Source: Aquatica leii (taxonomy: Eukaryota; Arthropoda; Insecta; Coleoptera; Lampyridae). Taken from it: a stretch of DNA of 64,000 nucleotides. The stretch lies in assembly GCA_035610365.1 (NCBI GenBank), contig CM069439.1:15451533-15515532 (forward strand). The letters are read 5' to 3'. Below, piece after piece: positions 1 through 12,700 of this stretch. The notes beneath the pieces were generated by a model that searched no databases, was not told the origin of the DNA, and saw only the letters and a program-made list of their open reading frames with translations. Positions within the stretch are counted from its first letter, which is position 1, and every line of letters starts with the position of its first letter. A program made the translations under genes and the position numbers.

Positions 1-2745
1 TTCATTCTGTCGCTGCCAATTTGTGTGTTTTTACGGACCTCTTCATGTACTTCGTCTAGCCTCTTGGCCAGCTTGCTGACGTAATCTTCTCCAGCAACTT
101 CTTCTTCCGGTCTTCGTCCAAATTCAACATCGCATGGTAATCGTATTTCACGACCGAGCATGACACAGGATGGTGTTTGGCCTGTGCTTTCGTGAACGGA
201 TGATCGGTATGCCATTAAAAAAAGGTGCAAGTACTGATCCCAGTCTCTTTGGTGTTCGGACACTACCTTGGCTAAGTACTTGCCCATTGTTCGATTCATC
301 CGTTCAACCATGCCATCAGATTGAGGATGGAGAGGCGTTGTCCTAGTCTTCTTAATTCCTAACAGTCGGCAAACTTTTTGAAACAGCCCAGACTCAAAAT
401 TGCGGCCTTGATCGGAGTGTAATTCCAACGGAACTCCAAACCGGCAGAAAAACTCTTTTACTAATACGTCTGACGTCCTCTTTGCAGTTCATCCAGTAGA
501 ATCGTTCTCGCACTTTACCCAACGTCTTCTTAATGCCAAAGTGTCCTCCTGATGTCCCATCGTAGAGATGCTTCAACACTTCTGACACCCTGTTTTTCGG
601 CACTACCAACTGTAGTCTGTTTCTCGTGCCCTCGGCACTTTCTAGGGATCGCTTAAGAAATCTTCTGGACAAGGCATCAGCGTTCCGATGACTGCTTCCG
701 GCACGGTGTTCTGTGTCATAGTCATACTCTTGCAGTCTCTCGATCCATCTTGCCACTTGTCCTTCTGGGTTACGGAACTGCAGTAGCCATTTTAAAGCGG
801 CGTGGTCTGTCCTCAGTAAAAATTTTCGTCGATACAAACACTTGTAGAAATGTTCGATGGACTTAACGACTGCTAACAGCTCCCTTCTAGTCACGCAATA
901 ATTCCTTTCTGGCCTGGATAAAACCTTGCTAAGGTACGCGATAACCTTTTCTTGTCCATCTTGAACCTGCGAAAGGACCGCGCCTATGGCCAGAGTGCTT
1001 GCGTCGGTATCCAAAACAAACTTTCCATCTTCTCTTGGATAACTCAAAATCGGCGAAGTGACTAGAGCCTGTTTTAGTTGATTAAAAGAATTTTCTCAGT
1101 CTTCATTCCATCTAAACTCTGCTTTTTCTTCGGTTAATTTTGTCAATGGTTTGGCAATATTAGCAAATCCGGGGACAAATCTTCTATAATAGGTGCACAA
1201 CCCAAGGAAACTTCGGACCTGATGTTTGCCGATTGGTCTTGGCCATGCTTGCACTACTTGGATTTTGTCTGGGTCAGCCTTTACTCCATCTCTAAATACG
1301 ACGTGGCCAAGGTATTGCACTTCCTTCTTAAATACGTGGCACTTCTTTGGGCTCAGTTTGAGGTTAGCCCCACGTAATCGCTGGAACACTTCCTTCAAGT
1401 TGTTCAAGTGTTCTTCAAACGACCTCCCAACCATGATCACGTCGTCCAGGTAAACCTAGCACATCTTCCAAGACAATCCGCGCAAGATGGTCTCCATCAA
1501 ACGCTCGAACGTTGCAGGAGCGCTACACAGGCCGAAGGGCATTACAGTGAACTGCCACAAACCAGTTCCGATCGTAAAAGCTGTTTTTTCACGATCCTTG
1601 GGTTCTAATTCTACCTGCCAGTATCCACTCTTTAAATCTAACGTAGAAAACCACTGGGATCCTGACAGGGTGTCTAGCGTATCGTCAATTCTGAGTAAAG
1701 CGTAGCTGTCCTTTTTTGTCACGTCGTTTAGCTGCCTGTAGTCTACGCAAAACCTCGTTGATCTATCCTTCTTCTTTACGAGTACCACTGGAGATGCCCA
1801 TGGGCTACTTGAAGGTTCAATCACGCCTTCTCTCTCCATATCCGTAATTATTTGTTCGGCTTCTTCTCTTTTCGCCAAAGGAAGTCTGCGTGGATGTTGT
1901 CGTATCGGCCGAGCGTCTTCGGTGTTAATTTTATGTTTCACCACGTTAGTTCTTCCTTTGGAACCACTCTCCAGCGCGAACACATCTTGGTACTCTTGGA
2001 TCAACACGTTAACTTTAGCCAGCTGGTCTTGGCTGAGGTTTTGGCATTTGGTGGTAAGAATGTCCAATAGATGTTGTGGACACTTCTTCGGCGACGTATC
2101 GTCGTTCGACTTCACGCATCTCACAATTTGTGATACTGGCGTGCATTGGCCTACTACGGTCTTCTTTTTCAACGTTACAGGATCTGAGTTGATGTTTAAG
2201 ATCCTTACTGGCATCGTGTTTTTCACTCGTACTAAAGTTCTGCCAACGAGTAGTCCTTTTTTAACTAAGCCGCCCTCCATTGGTTCAATCGCGCGTATGT
2301 AGCCTTCCCGGAGACTTCCATCCAGCCGTGCCATCATTACACTTTTAGTCCTTGCAGGCAGAGTCACGTCTTTACTCAATAAGACTCGCACGGCTGCCTT
2401 CTCTGACGAATGAAAAGGAATTTCTTCATTGTCGATTTTCAGGACATCGTTCTTCATATCCAAATGGAACCCATGCTTCTTTATCACGTCCATTCCCAGG
2501 ATAACTTCTTCCGTGATGTCGGCTACCACTACTTGATGGTCGAGTACTCCATTTCCCAAAACAATGGTTACTTTGACTTGTCCGTGAGTAGGTATTTCGT
2601 CGCCCGTCGCCGTTCAAAGTCGTACTGTTACTGGTGATGTCTTCTCGTTTTCCACTAAAATGTCAGGACGAATGATGGTCTTCGTCGCTCCTGTGACAAC
2701 CAGTAACTGGACGCTTCTCCCATTGATCTTGCCATCGAGATAAAT
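1..2745 (-). pseudogene. pol: gypsy pol (protease, RT, RNase H, integrase), broken
   Basis: This polyprotein would process, reverse transcribe and integrate the element. Protease is at about 2560-2710, where the expected DTGA active site reads VTGA (codon GTC at 2695-2697). RT covers about 1100-2000, with the YLDD catalytic motif at 1441-1452 intact. RNase H is at about 660-1060 (FVLDTDAS, LRTDHAALKWL). The integrase His-Cys side is at about 480-620, and its second half (SDGMVERMNRT, LGREIRLPCD) fills 1-460. In-frame stops lie at 2614-2616 (TGA), 1456-1458 (TAG, just before YLDD) and 1096-1098 (TGA). Near 470-500 the reading frame jumps from the zinc-binding part straight to the second half of the catalytic core, so about 100 or more integrase residues are missing. 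Confidence 0.9.
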
Positions 2746-2746
2746 G

Positions 2747-3961
2747 CTATGAAATTGCTCGCGATGTCATTTGGATTGTAATCTCCGGAGTCTGACTAGA
2801 TGAGATTACTTTTTGTCTCTTTTGCTCGCCTCGTTCCAAATTTTCGAGTGCTCTTCTTGTCCTCTTCTTAGGTTTAGTACGATGCCGTCGTACATGACCT
2901 ATTTCGTCGCAGTTCAAAGTTGTCACTCCTCTTTCCCGAAGTATTCGTCGCGCTATCTCCTCGATGCTTTCCAGTGTCTGCGCGGGTACTTCTGCAGCAC
3001 AGCAGAGTCTATGACCATCTCGTTGCGATGCTTGTTTTGCTGCTTCAAACTCCAAAGCATGCACCAAAGCGTCATCCAATGTCTTCGGTCGAGCTAACCG
3101 GAGAGTCTGCTGTGTTTCGCTGTCTCGGAAGCCGTCTACAAAGGTTTGAATAGCCAACTGCTCCAAGAAGGTATCTGGTGCTGTAGGATACGCAAGCCGT
3201 GTTAATCTAGCGATGTCAGCCTCAAACTCTTGAAGACTTTCGTCAGCTTTCTGAACCCGACTTTTAATTTGAGCTTGATAGACTTGTTGAAGATGGGCAT
3301 CTCCATATCTCATTTCTAATCGTGATATTAAGAGTTCGTAATTTTCTTGCAGGTGGTCCGGAACAGTTTGTAAAATTCCAAGCGCTTCTCCACGTAAGGA
3401 CACTATCAAAGATGTCGCTTTCGGCTTGTTGCTCCAACCATTAGCAGTAGCTGCGGCTTCAAACTGCTTGTAGTAGGTTGACCATGGAACTTTACCATCA
3501 AAATTTGGTGGAAGAACTTTAAACTTGTGTGTGGTTTCTTCCCGATGGTCCATTATTAAATCTTCACTCGTGACGCTTCCTTCGCCGTGGCAATTCATTT
3601 GCTTCATTCTTTCTTCAATCAGTTTTATTCTGTCTTCTAATTTGTCCTCTATTGCTTCTATTTTCTCATTCACAGATTCGCAAATTTCTTCTTTCAAATT
3701 GAGCATATCTGCTTGGGTTTCCTCTTGCGCAATTTTGATTTGATTTCCTACACTAACTTGTATTTGTTCCTCAATAGTCTTTATTTGATTTTCCATGCTC
3801 GCTCGTATTTCTTCTTTTAAACTTCTAGCATTTTCTTTCATTTTTCTAGAATTTTCTGACAGTTTTTCTTCAATTTTCTGTGAATTTTCGCCCATTTTTC
3901 TATTCATCGATTCAAATATTTTTGAATCCATTTTAACTGCTTGCAAACGCGTCACCGCCAT
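2747..3961 (-). CDS. gag: gypsy Gag protein
   Basis: The frame is open for 404 codons from the methionine of MAVTRLQAVK. The same frame is open 24 codons further up, but this start follows the leader better. Residues about 15-130 are a long Glu/Lys/Ile heptad-rich coiled coil. Next comes a gypsy-type capsid region (PPNFDGKVPWSTYYKQFEAA, then RYGDAHLQQVY and LEQLAIQTFVDGF), which would assemble the particle. The C-terminal zinc knuckle is damaged: CDEIGHVRRHR keeps one Cys and the His but lacks the other cysteines of a CCHC box, so RNA binding is probably impaired. The stop is followed directly by the pol region. Confidence 0.88.
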   Translation of the reverse strand: MAVTRLQAVKMDSKIFESMNRKMGENSQKIEEKLSENSRKMKENARSLKEEIRASMENQIKTIEEQIQVSVGNQIKIAQEETQADMLNLKEEICESVNEKIEAIEDKLEDRIKLIEERMKQMNCHGEGSVTSEDLIMDHREETTHKFKVLPPNFDGKVPWSTYYKQFEAAATANGWSNKPKATSLIVSLRGEALGILQTVPDHLQENYELLISRLEMRYGDAHLQQVYQAQIKSRVQKADESLQEFEADIARLTRLAYPTAPDTFLEQLAIQTFVDGFRDSETQQTLRLARPKTLDDALVHALEFEAAKQASQRDGHRLCCAAEVPAQTLESIEEIARRILRERGVTTLNCDEIGHVRRHRTKPKKRTRRALENLERGEQKRQKVISSSQTPEITIQMTSRAIS

Positions 3962-4261
3962 AAATTTAAATATAACACGAATATAAAGTTCAAATACACT
4001 ACTTTTTAAAATGCAGTTTTTGTATAACACCAAATTTTAATAACGATCCACTTGTTAATATTAAACGGAAACGAATTTAATTAATATCGCGATCACGCAC
4101 TTGTTAAAAGAAAAAGTTTAATAAACACGAATTTAGCTATGATTACATTTTATAAATAAACACGCGTATCGCGAACTTAACAGTTATTTACCCAATCAAT
4201 GTTTTTATTATTGGAGCGATATTAGATTACTTAATGGTATTTACACTAAAAAAATCGCGAA

Positions 4262-4279
4262 TTTCACACCGTGACACCA
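4262..4279 (-). other. tRNA primer-binding site candidate
   Basis: On the minus strand the LTR end TTCGTAACA is followed one base later by TGGTGTCACGGTG. A TGG start just inside the 5' LTR is the usual complement of a tRNA 3' CCA end. The priming tRNA was not identified. Confidence 0.6.
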
Positions 4280-4280
4280 A

Positions 4281-4760
4281 TGTTACGAATTTATTATTAA
4301 AAACTAATTTATTTAAACGACTAAAATTATGTTTACTTATTCTAGAAATATGTACACTTTTTAATTAATTGAACTAATTAAATCTAATAATATTTAATGA
4401 AAACACTTACACTAATTTATGTATAACCGTTGTATAACATTATCACTTAAGATAAGATAACGTCCTCGGATAGCTTCACACTTGTTTACACTAAAAATCA
4501 CGTACACAATTATTCTCGGTATATTTATCTAGACACACGCGTGCTAAGGACTTATTTATTTCCACTTTAATAATCTTCTTAACACTGCTGTATTCGCATT
4601 CCAGCAATAACTGACCTACGATTTCTCTCTTCCGTATTTATACACATCTGCAAATCCTTCTCGAGTGTTCCCTATTTTTCGGTATATCTTCTAGAAGATG
4701 AATAACAGCTTCTAGAGGGCTCTTGCATTTGCAAATAATTTCTCGAACGTTTCAATAACA
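4281..4760 (-). repeat. gypsy 5' LTR
   Basis: The 480-bp segment starts TGTTATTGAAACG and ends TTCGTAACA on the minus strand, giving TGTTA/TAACA ends. It contains a TATA-like box and AATAAA-like sequences, and it is directly followed by the primer-binding site. The outer boundary is inferred from the terminal pair only, because the partner LTR lies outside the window. Confidence 0.65.
4635..4642 (-). promoter_or_regulatory. TATA box in the LTR
   Basis: TATAAATA on the minus strand lies about 120 bp inside the proposed LTR start. It would place the RNA start near 4600, giving a short U3 and an R/U5 of about 320 bp. Confidence 0.45.
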
Positions 4761-5540
4761 ACTTGAACCTCACGATTTAGATTTAATAAGTAATACAAAA
4801 TTCGTCAATATTTTTTGGTATTTTTTCGACCAAAAATTTTAAGTGTTCTTACTACACAAACAATTTATAGTGTTTCTGAAATTTTGTCTTAAATACAAAT
4901 AAAAAATTTAATAATTGTGTTTTTGCTCTATTTCTGAGCGAAACGTCTGCAATCGATGCACCTTATATCATAACAACAGTTTCTAACTTGTCGTGTGACC
5001 AAAACTGTACTATTTACATATAACTCCAGACAATATTGTACAACGATGCTTTACGGTCAAAAAATGTCGCAAAAACCAACTCCTAACCCAAACTTTAAAA
5101 CGAAGGAACATTGTACAAAAGCTCTTAAGATTTATAAAAACTTTGCTTGTCATAAGCAATGGTGTAGTTCTGGCTTTTGTTTTTTCAATAAACACGGCAT
5201 ATTTATAAAATTTTTCTTAGTTTTGACAAAAAGTAGGCAACATAACAAGCTATAAAAAATAGTTTAGATTTTAAAAGTTAAAGAATAAAGTACTAAAAGC
5301 ACTTTTTATTATTTTTTTTTTAAATTTACCCGAGTGTACTGACAAAACAAACGTTTTTGGAAATTGCAAGAACTCAAAATGTTGCATTGACAACAAATAA
5401 TAGTTTTAGTTTGTGTTCTTTATGTCTGTGACTTTCATTTATAACAACGTTCCCGTAATGACAAATTTATTGAGTAGTGTCTTTTTTAACGTAGTTTTTT
5501 TATTATTGCATCAAAATCTTAATTAAGAAAATTGTTTTAG
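4761..5540. other. intronic DNA without recognised gene
   Basis: AT-rich sequence between the gypsy LTR and the first visible zinc-finger exon. Open frames here have no recognisable domain. The acceptor TTGTTTTAG ends at 5540. Confidence 0.6.
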
Positions 5541-8500
5541 TGATCACTTAAAAATCCACATGAAGACTCATGACAACAGTAAACCTTTTCGTTGTTTAAT
5601 TTGTAATAGAGGATACAACACAGCAGCAGCGCTTACGTCTCACCAACAAAGTCATGCAAAGCAAAATTCGGAAGGTCAGCAAAGTCCCGGCAGTTTTAAG
5701 TGTCACCATTGCACAGAAAGCTTTTCTAGATACGATTTATTGCAGGTACATATATTGCTCAAACTATTTAGTTTTTGTTTAATTTGCGTTTATAGATTCA
5801 TGTATCGTCTGTTCACGCAACTCTTGGTCTCGCAAATCAACAAACAACGCCCTCTAATTGTCTACAAGAAGGTGCAAATAAAGCTCTTATGGAACTGCCA
5901 AAATGGGTGTGCATGTACTGCGGTCACGATTTTTTAACTTTAGATGAAATGCAACAACACGTAAATTTAGAACATAGCGCTATTATAAATGGTAATTTTG
6001 CGAATAACAATTTAATTAATTCCGAAACTTCTTCACCTTTAAACGATAAATCTTCGCCGGTACACGAGACCAACAGCTCGCCAACTTATGCTTGTGACAG
6101 TTGCACTATGCAATTTGACTCGATTGAAAAATTAAGAGTACACGAAAATTGTATACATTGGAAACCACCACAAGCGTTAAACTCAAATTCATCAGTATTT
6201 TTAAAAGACTACAATTCTTGTCTTCAATCGGCGCAAAGTATAAATGCAGAAATACAAAATTCTCCAAATTCGCAACCAATTCAGTCCCATCCAACAGACT
6301 TAAGTCGCAAACGACGAGGTAGCGACATGGAAATTTCAGTTTTACCAAAAAGAGAAACTAACGACGTTAGCATTCAAAATTTAGCTGGCAGTTCCCACGA
6401 CACTTTAAAAAAAGAAGAATGGTCCAGTTACATCTGTAGTATATGTGGAACACAATTACCAAATTTTGCTTCTTTTATGGTACATATGGACATACACATG
6501 TCAGTCAATGCTACTCCCGCTAATGTGATATTAGGTGGGTACTGCCCTTTATGTGGCGAAGCTTACCGAGACCAAACGGAACTTAATAACCACATAGTTT
6601 TACACACTCTTTCGTATAAACCCGGTTGGTGTTGTAGAGTTTGTAAAAAAGTTTTTAACGAGGATTTAGAAGATTTACAAAGGCATTTGATCGAAAACCA
6701 TACTTGTACTACCTATAGATGCTGCGTCTGTGAACAACTTTTTGAAACAAAAACGGCAATGCTCGTAAGTATTTATTTTATATATAAACTTAATTTTTAA
6801 TTAATTGTTGATAGATGCACCTCACTAAGAAGCACAGTAGCGAATGTCAACATTATCGTTGCAAATTTTGTCCAGAACAAATATTTCATAACCAAATCAG
6901 CGCAGAAATGCATATATCCCAGCACGTTCCTCGTTTGTTTAATACATCTCGTAAATCATCTTATGGTGCATTTTCTTATCGTTCAGATTACAATCGAATT
7001 GAAAGGATGGTTAAAAATTTACAATGTCCTTATTGCCGACAATGTTTTAAAGGCGAATATCTGCATCAGATGCATATGTTAAAAGAGCATAAGGATTATA
7101 GAGAGGTAAATGTACAAATTTTATTGTACAACGTTCTACAAAATCTGCATCTTTGATTTTAGTAATGACTATTGCATGCTAAAATTTGAAAATTTTAATT
7201 GTATTGATTGCTTTGTATTTTAACAGGCGCACAGCTCACGAATGACAGAAGATTGTACACTTGAACAATTATCAAACACCAGAGCACAGCAAGAAAATTC
7301 TTCTAATATGCTCTATTCTAACAACACATCGACGTCTGATAATATTTCTCGATACGATAGAAATATGACTGATAGTTTTATATGTGATATATGCGGCTCG
7401 ACTGACTTTAGTAATGATACCGAATTAGCGGCGCATAAAAAACTTCACCACGTTAAAACTAAAGTAGGACCAGTTAGTTTACAATGCGCGTATTGTAACG
7501 AACACTGTAAATCTCGATCAGACTTAGAAAACCACATGAAGAACCATCAAATCAACAGTAGCAAAGGCAAACACAAATGTAACATTTGCGACGAGATTTA
7601 CACGTCAGCTATTACATTAGCCGAACATAAACTTTCGCATTGTAAAATAGTTTCTGGCAATACTTGCACACAATGTAAAACGGTTTTAAGTGACGACCAA
7701 TCGTTTTATTCTCATCAATTGCAACACAGTGCAGTTTTGAGCAAACAGAACTCTCAAATATCATTACCGGCAAATTGTATAATATGTTGCCAAACCCTTC
7801 AAACAGATGTAGAAATTAAACTTCACGCTAACTTTCATTTACAACATTTGATCCAAAAAGAATTTCTCTGTAGTATGTGTAGTAGAATTTTTGACACGCG
7901 TACTGGAATTACAGTTCAAGGTTATGAAAAAAGTTCCGAAAACTTACAAATTGCGATATGCAAAGAATGTATGAGTAAATGTGGAAATAACAACAGTTCA
8001 AATAGTCCAAGACCAAAATCTTTAAAGTCGGAAAATGCCGATATAAATCTATATTCTTGTATCAAGTGTCCACAAACTTTTGAGAACGAGAGTGATGTAA
8101 AAAAACACGCAACTACTCATATTGTTAGTGAAGGCGCTAATCACGAGTGCCATATTTGCAGAAGTATTTTTTCATCTTCTTTGAAGCTTCAGTTACACGT
8201 GATTGAGCATAGTTTTTTTGGTACCGGTCAATTTAGATGCTATATTTGTAGTTCAGTGTTTACAACAGCAAATGGACTACTTTCGCATATGCTGGAACAC
8301 GGTGTGAACTCTAAACCTTACGAATGTGTTACGTGTCAGATGAAGTTCTTTTTTCAAACAGAGTTGGATAATCACAAGTATGAGCATGTGTTAGCTCGTT
8401 CAATTGCTCAACCGATTATCGTTAATAATAAGTGCGAATCTGAAGAATCTTCCGAAAAAATTAAACGCGAATTAATCGTAAAATGTCCATACTGTGATGT

Positions 8501-8645
8501 TTCGACTTCTCAAACTTATATGGATGTACATATTCGATGCTGCAGTCAAAACCCCGACATAAAGAAGAAACAAGACGACAAACGAAAACATAAATTTTTG
8601 GAAAACAATAATATCGCGTCTTGCGGTGAAGATAAAAAAACATAA
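5541..8645 (+). CDS. Oaz: multi-C2H2 zinc finger protein, ZNF423/ZNF521/Oaz type (3' exons)
   Basis: Four exons, 5541-5745, 5796-6764, 6815-7105 and 7227-8645, join in phase to give the last 960 residues. The introns are short and GT-AG. The first exon opens inside a finger ([10 protein letters not shown]), so upstream exons lie outside the window. About 20 C2H2 fingers follow, among them [48 protein letters not shown] and a last half finger [14 protein letters not shown]. One module near 7870-8000 ([15 protein letters not shown], then [10 protein letters not shown]) is cysteine-rich without the usual histidines. Fingers at the exon 1/2 and exon 2/3 joins are split by introns. The order and the FENE and FFFQTEL features match the vertebrate ZNF423/521 family and fly Oaz, nuclear multi-finger proteins that partner EBF/Olf and BMP-Smad regulators. 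A nuclear DNA-binding role is inferred. The symbol is by family resemblance only. Confidence 0.85.
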
Positions 8646-9731
8646 ATTATTTTGTTGGTTATTGAACTACGGTTTATAGTTTGTAAGTATTTGTTGAATT
8701 TATGTTTATATAGCAATAACGTCATTTAGAAAAACCTGTTGTCTCAAGTATAACGTTTGCAATGATTATTAAGTTTACAAACGAAATCGTATAATGTAGT
8801 ATAAAAAAATGTGATAATACTACTTAATAAAATAAGTTGGGACAAACTCAACTGCTTAATTCACCATTGCACTTACTGTATTTGTAAAAACGCTGTAAAA
8901 AGGGGTCCATGTATGATTCAAAAATTACGTTTCAGTATAGTGTAGTTTTTTTGTAAGGTGTAAAGTTTTTTTCTAGAATAAGAAACTTTCAACGCTTGTC
9001 CTAAATCTTGCAAGTGTACAAATTATCGCTATCGTGGTTTACGTAATACTGAGTCTTTTGGAATCGCCACCCGCAATAAAAGCGTACACAGGGTGATTAA
9101 GTCGTTTGCACGTTGGAGAATGCTCATACATAATAGTATCCTAAAAACCGGATACCATTGAGCCATATTCATAAGTGATTTTAAAATTTACTGTTTTCAT
9201 CCAGATAAATGTCTTCCACAGGCTATTTGTAATGGATACGGACATACTCTGTGGTCAGTATATATAAAAACATAGCCCTGTAAAGAAACATTTAGATTTA
9301 ATTATATAACGTGTTAGCTGTTAAGTGTTAGATGTTATTTATTCTTCTACAACGCAATCTTTTTTTTATAGTTAATTTTTGAGAAGTTTGTAAAAACCGT
9401 TTACTTACTTAACTTTGCACCATTAAAATTTATATTTACCTGCGAAAGGTAAAATTTGTTGTAAATCGTTTGCTTATACTGTATTATTTTAAGAACTTTA
9501 TAGTTCTTCTTGTTTTAGCTCCTAAGATAGTTACTTGTTTCGTCGCTACTAATGGTTAATAAATTCCTTACAAATCTTATTTTAAATAATTTATAAAAAA
9601 ACACATTGAATAAATGTATCAAATGTGGGAATTTGTTTAAACAATTTTTACTAACAATAAAATACCTGCCTAATTCAAATAATAGTATAATTTTTTTTAT
9701 TACAGTACTTAAAAAAACATTTTTGAAGTCG
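8646..9731. other. convergent 3' region between zinc-finger and NPF genes
   Basis: The 3' UTR of the zinc-finger gene and the 3' flank of the minus-strand gene meet here. Near 9085-9276 a stretch opens with ACAGGGTG and closes with GCCCTGTA, a weak MITE-like terminal pair. No further gene is seen. Confidence 0.5.
8826..8831 (+). terminator. polyadenylation signal candidate of the zinc-finger gene
   Basis: AATAAA lies about 180 bp after the stop codon, the first good match on the plus strand. Another lies near 9073. Confidence 0.4.
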
Positions 9732-12700
9732 TCAAGTAATGGCGACGTTACTAACCATCGTCGATTTTTTACGATTTTGTTCTTCATCAGTGTCATCTAA
9801 ATTAAAACTTCTAATCACAGCAACTTCGTCTTTTGTTACAGATACCGGTGGTACGTAACACTCATTTTCAACCATATTAATACTATTGATTATATTTGTC
9901 AATGAGTCGGACTTATCATCTAATGGATTGTCATTGTTATTTAATTCTATGCTGTTAATTAAATTTGTCAAAGAATCATTAACGCTCGTTTTACGCATTT
10001 CATTATTAACATCGCTAACAGTCTTCTCAACTACATCAATTTCACAATTGGTGTTATATAATACGTCAGGACATGTATCCTCGACAGTATCTTTATCACA
10101 GATTTCTGGAACTACGTTAAAATTTTCATCGATAGGTTGATCGCAATCTTTACTTGGGACGGTAACTTCGATTGAAGATGATACTACATCTGGTATATCA
10201 ATAATTCCCAATTCACTACTTTTGTCTTTATCCTCTTCCGCAAACTTCTCAATTTCTTTAACAATATTACTTATATTAATTGAAATCGATGGATCAATTA
10301 CATCTGTGGATAAGTTTTCATTGTCGGAGTACGCTGACATATCGGTTGCTCCAGAAGTAAGACTCCAATTTGACGAGTTATGTGTAGAACAAATACTTAA
10401 CGTTCCGTGTGATGTTACCTGAAAACAACCTGCGTGAAATAAAGTCGTTCGCATAATATCAAACATACTGAATTAGGAGGAAGTGGGGCTTTTCGTTTTC
10501 TGCGTTTATGTCTTGAACTACTCTCTTTCGGAACCTCTTCTTCAAAGGGATTTAAAGAGTTTTCATTAGCTCCTACCCCTTGGTGTGTATATGGCCTTGC
10601 AACTCTTTCGCTAAATCGCGATCGAGGAAGTGGTTCTGAAACTGGCGTTCTCGATAGAGATGGACTAGGTGAGACAATGGTTGGAAGAGTTTGTCTATAC
10701 TGAACGTGAACTTCTAAAAAAATAGTAAATTAAAACACTGGTTACATTGTTTACGTATATAATTTGTTTAGAAACAAGAACTGTACTATTTATTAGTAAT
10801 TGATTAAATTGTCCCCATTTATTGTTTTTTAATTTTATAAATAAAACTTTGGATTGAACATTGACATCAAGACGATTACTAAACGGGTAATTGTTATAAA
10901 TTTACACAAAAAATCGAAATTGATTAAACTAATTAGGAAGAGCTTTTAATAGCATTTCTTTTGAGTTCATTTAGAAAGTTGTCCAAAATCGATACGTTCC
11001 ATAATAGATTAACTTTGCTGTTGTTTTTTTGTTATTATTAGTTTTAACTGTTTTTCGTCGTGTTCTAACGGTTCACTATAAACAATTTGCTACAATCGCC
11101 CCCACAAATAAAAATATAAAATTAAAAAATCTAGACTTTGTGGTGGCCAGAAAATTGGATCATTCTTTTCTATCCATTTTTTACCAAACTCAGATAGACA
11201 GACTTGCGGACCAATTTATAAAATGGTAGTTCATCAAGACAAAAAGCGCACGGACACTACTTATTTATGAAACACTTTATTACATAAAAGTGCAAAGCAG
11301 TCTTAAATTCAGAACGTGTAGAGAACTGGGAAAGTCATTATTTTGACATATGTAAAGTTGCAGTAGTCAGTATTTCTAAATTTACCCAAAATTATAGAAA
11401 ACAAATCCATAAGGCTAACTCTTAAAGCAAAGCGCTGAACCCATTCCAAAAAATTTGGGAGATTCTGTAAAACAAAAATGCAGTCCCGCGCCGTACGGCA
11501 AAGTCGTGTGGTGTACGACGGCGCCGAGGCGCCAAAAAGCCCCAAACCTCAAAAGTAAAAAAAAGATAAAGCAACAAACAATATTGTCAAAACAAAATTT
11601 ATAATGATAAAAAAAGCTTGCAATGTAGAAAACTTTATATATTTAAGCGCTGCATCGGTCGCGATTTCATTTGTTGCCTGATGCCCAATCGATAATTAAC
11701 TTAACGAAGTGAAAAGGTGCATGAGGTAAAAGATATCTGCTTTTGAAACTTTAGTTCTTTATAGTTTTACAGATTTTATAGTGATGTGTTTTGTGTTGTG
11801 AATTAAGGTGAGTTCATCTAAAGTTTATTTTTTATTTTAGATTTATTAAAACATTAAAAGCCAAAAAGTTGCATCTAAAAAATCCTTTTATATTTGATTA
11901 TATAAATATCATTGTTAATTGAAGTAAATTCAAACAAAATAATTGATAAGCACTAATATTACTATTTTTAAAAATTTATAAATTTTGAAATAACTTCAAA
12001 TAAGTAATATTGAGAAAATACTTTTGAGTTTGAGTTTGAGATGTCGAAACATTTCCATTTTTCATGAATTATTTGTCAATTTGTTTACTTACATACGTAT
12101 TAATATCGTTACAGTATACAGAATTTCAGAAAAAAAATAAGAGATTGTCTGGATACGACAATGGTTAATTTTAATACGGCACATCTAAATGTGCGATCAT
12201 TGGTATCACAATTTGATTTATTCTCTGATTATCTCCGTAGATCGGGGCATGACGTTGTTGCTATATCTGAGACTTGGTTGACTGAAGAAGTATTAGATAA
12301 TGTGGTATATGTCCCTGGGTATCGTTTTATTCGATTGGATCGTCCTACACGGGCAGGTGGTGTTGCGTTTTATATAAAAGATTATTTAAAATTTAAAATG
12401 AGTAATTGTAGCTCTATTCGAGATTTCGCCGAATTTCTTTCTATTACTATTCACTTAAGTAACACCAAACTTGCTGTGTGTCTTATATAGACCGCCTTCA
12501 GCTAATGTGGAACATTTCCTTGAGTTCATAGAGGATGTATTTCCAGATATCATCTTATCACATAATGATTTTGTTTGTCTTGGAGATGTTAATATTGATC
12601 TTTTAGGCCAATCTTCTTATGTCTGTCGTTATATTTCTATTTTAAATGGGCTGGGGTTGAGGCAGCTTATTGACAAGCCTACACGGGTAAGCAGATCCTC

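Larger units (their letters stand above)
1..4760 (-). mobile_element. Ty3/gypsy LTR retrotransposon, antisense, truncated by window edge
   Basis: Read on the minus strand the order is LTR, primer-binding site, gag, protease, reverse transcriptase, RNase H, integrase, which is the Ty3/gypsy order. The element enters the window at its 5' LTR (4760) and runs off the left edge inside integrase, so the 3' LTR and its target duplication are not visible. It carries several in-frame stops and an integrase deletion, so it is not autonomous. It lies antisense to the zinc-finger gene that starts at 5541. The first visible exon of that gene begins in the middle of a finger, so the element most likely sits in one of its introns. 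No envelope-like reading frame is seen in the part present. Confidence 0.93.

Noticed and set aside
5010..5255. Overlapping open frames of 60-86 codons on both strands near 5.0-5.25 kb
   Set aside because: No domain, no splice signals in frame, AT-rich codon mixture; both look like chance frames in intronic DNA.
9085..9276. ACAGGGTG ... GCCCTGTA pair as a MITE
   Set aside because: Only about 6-8 bases match at the ends and the interior shows no further inverted similarity.
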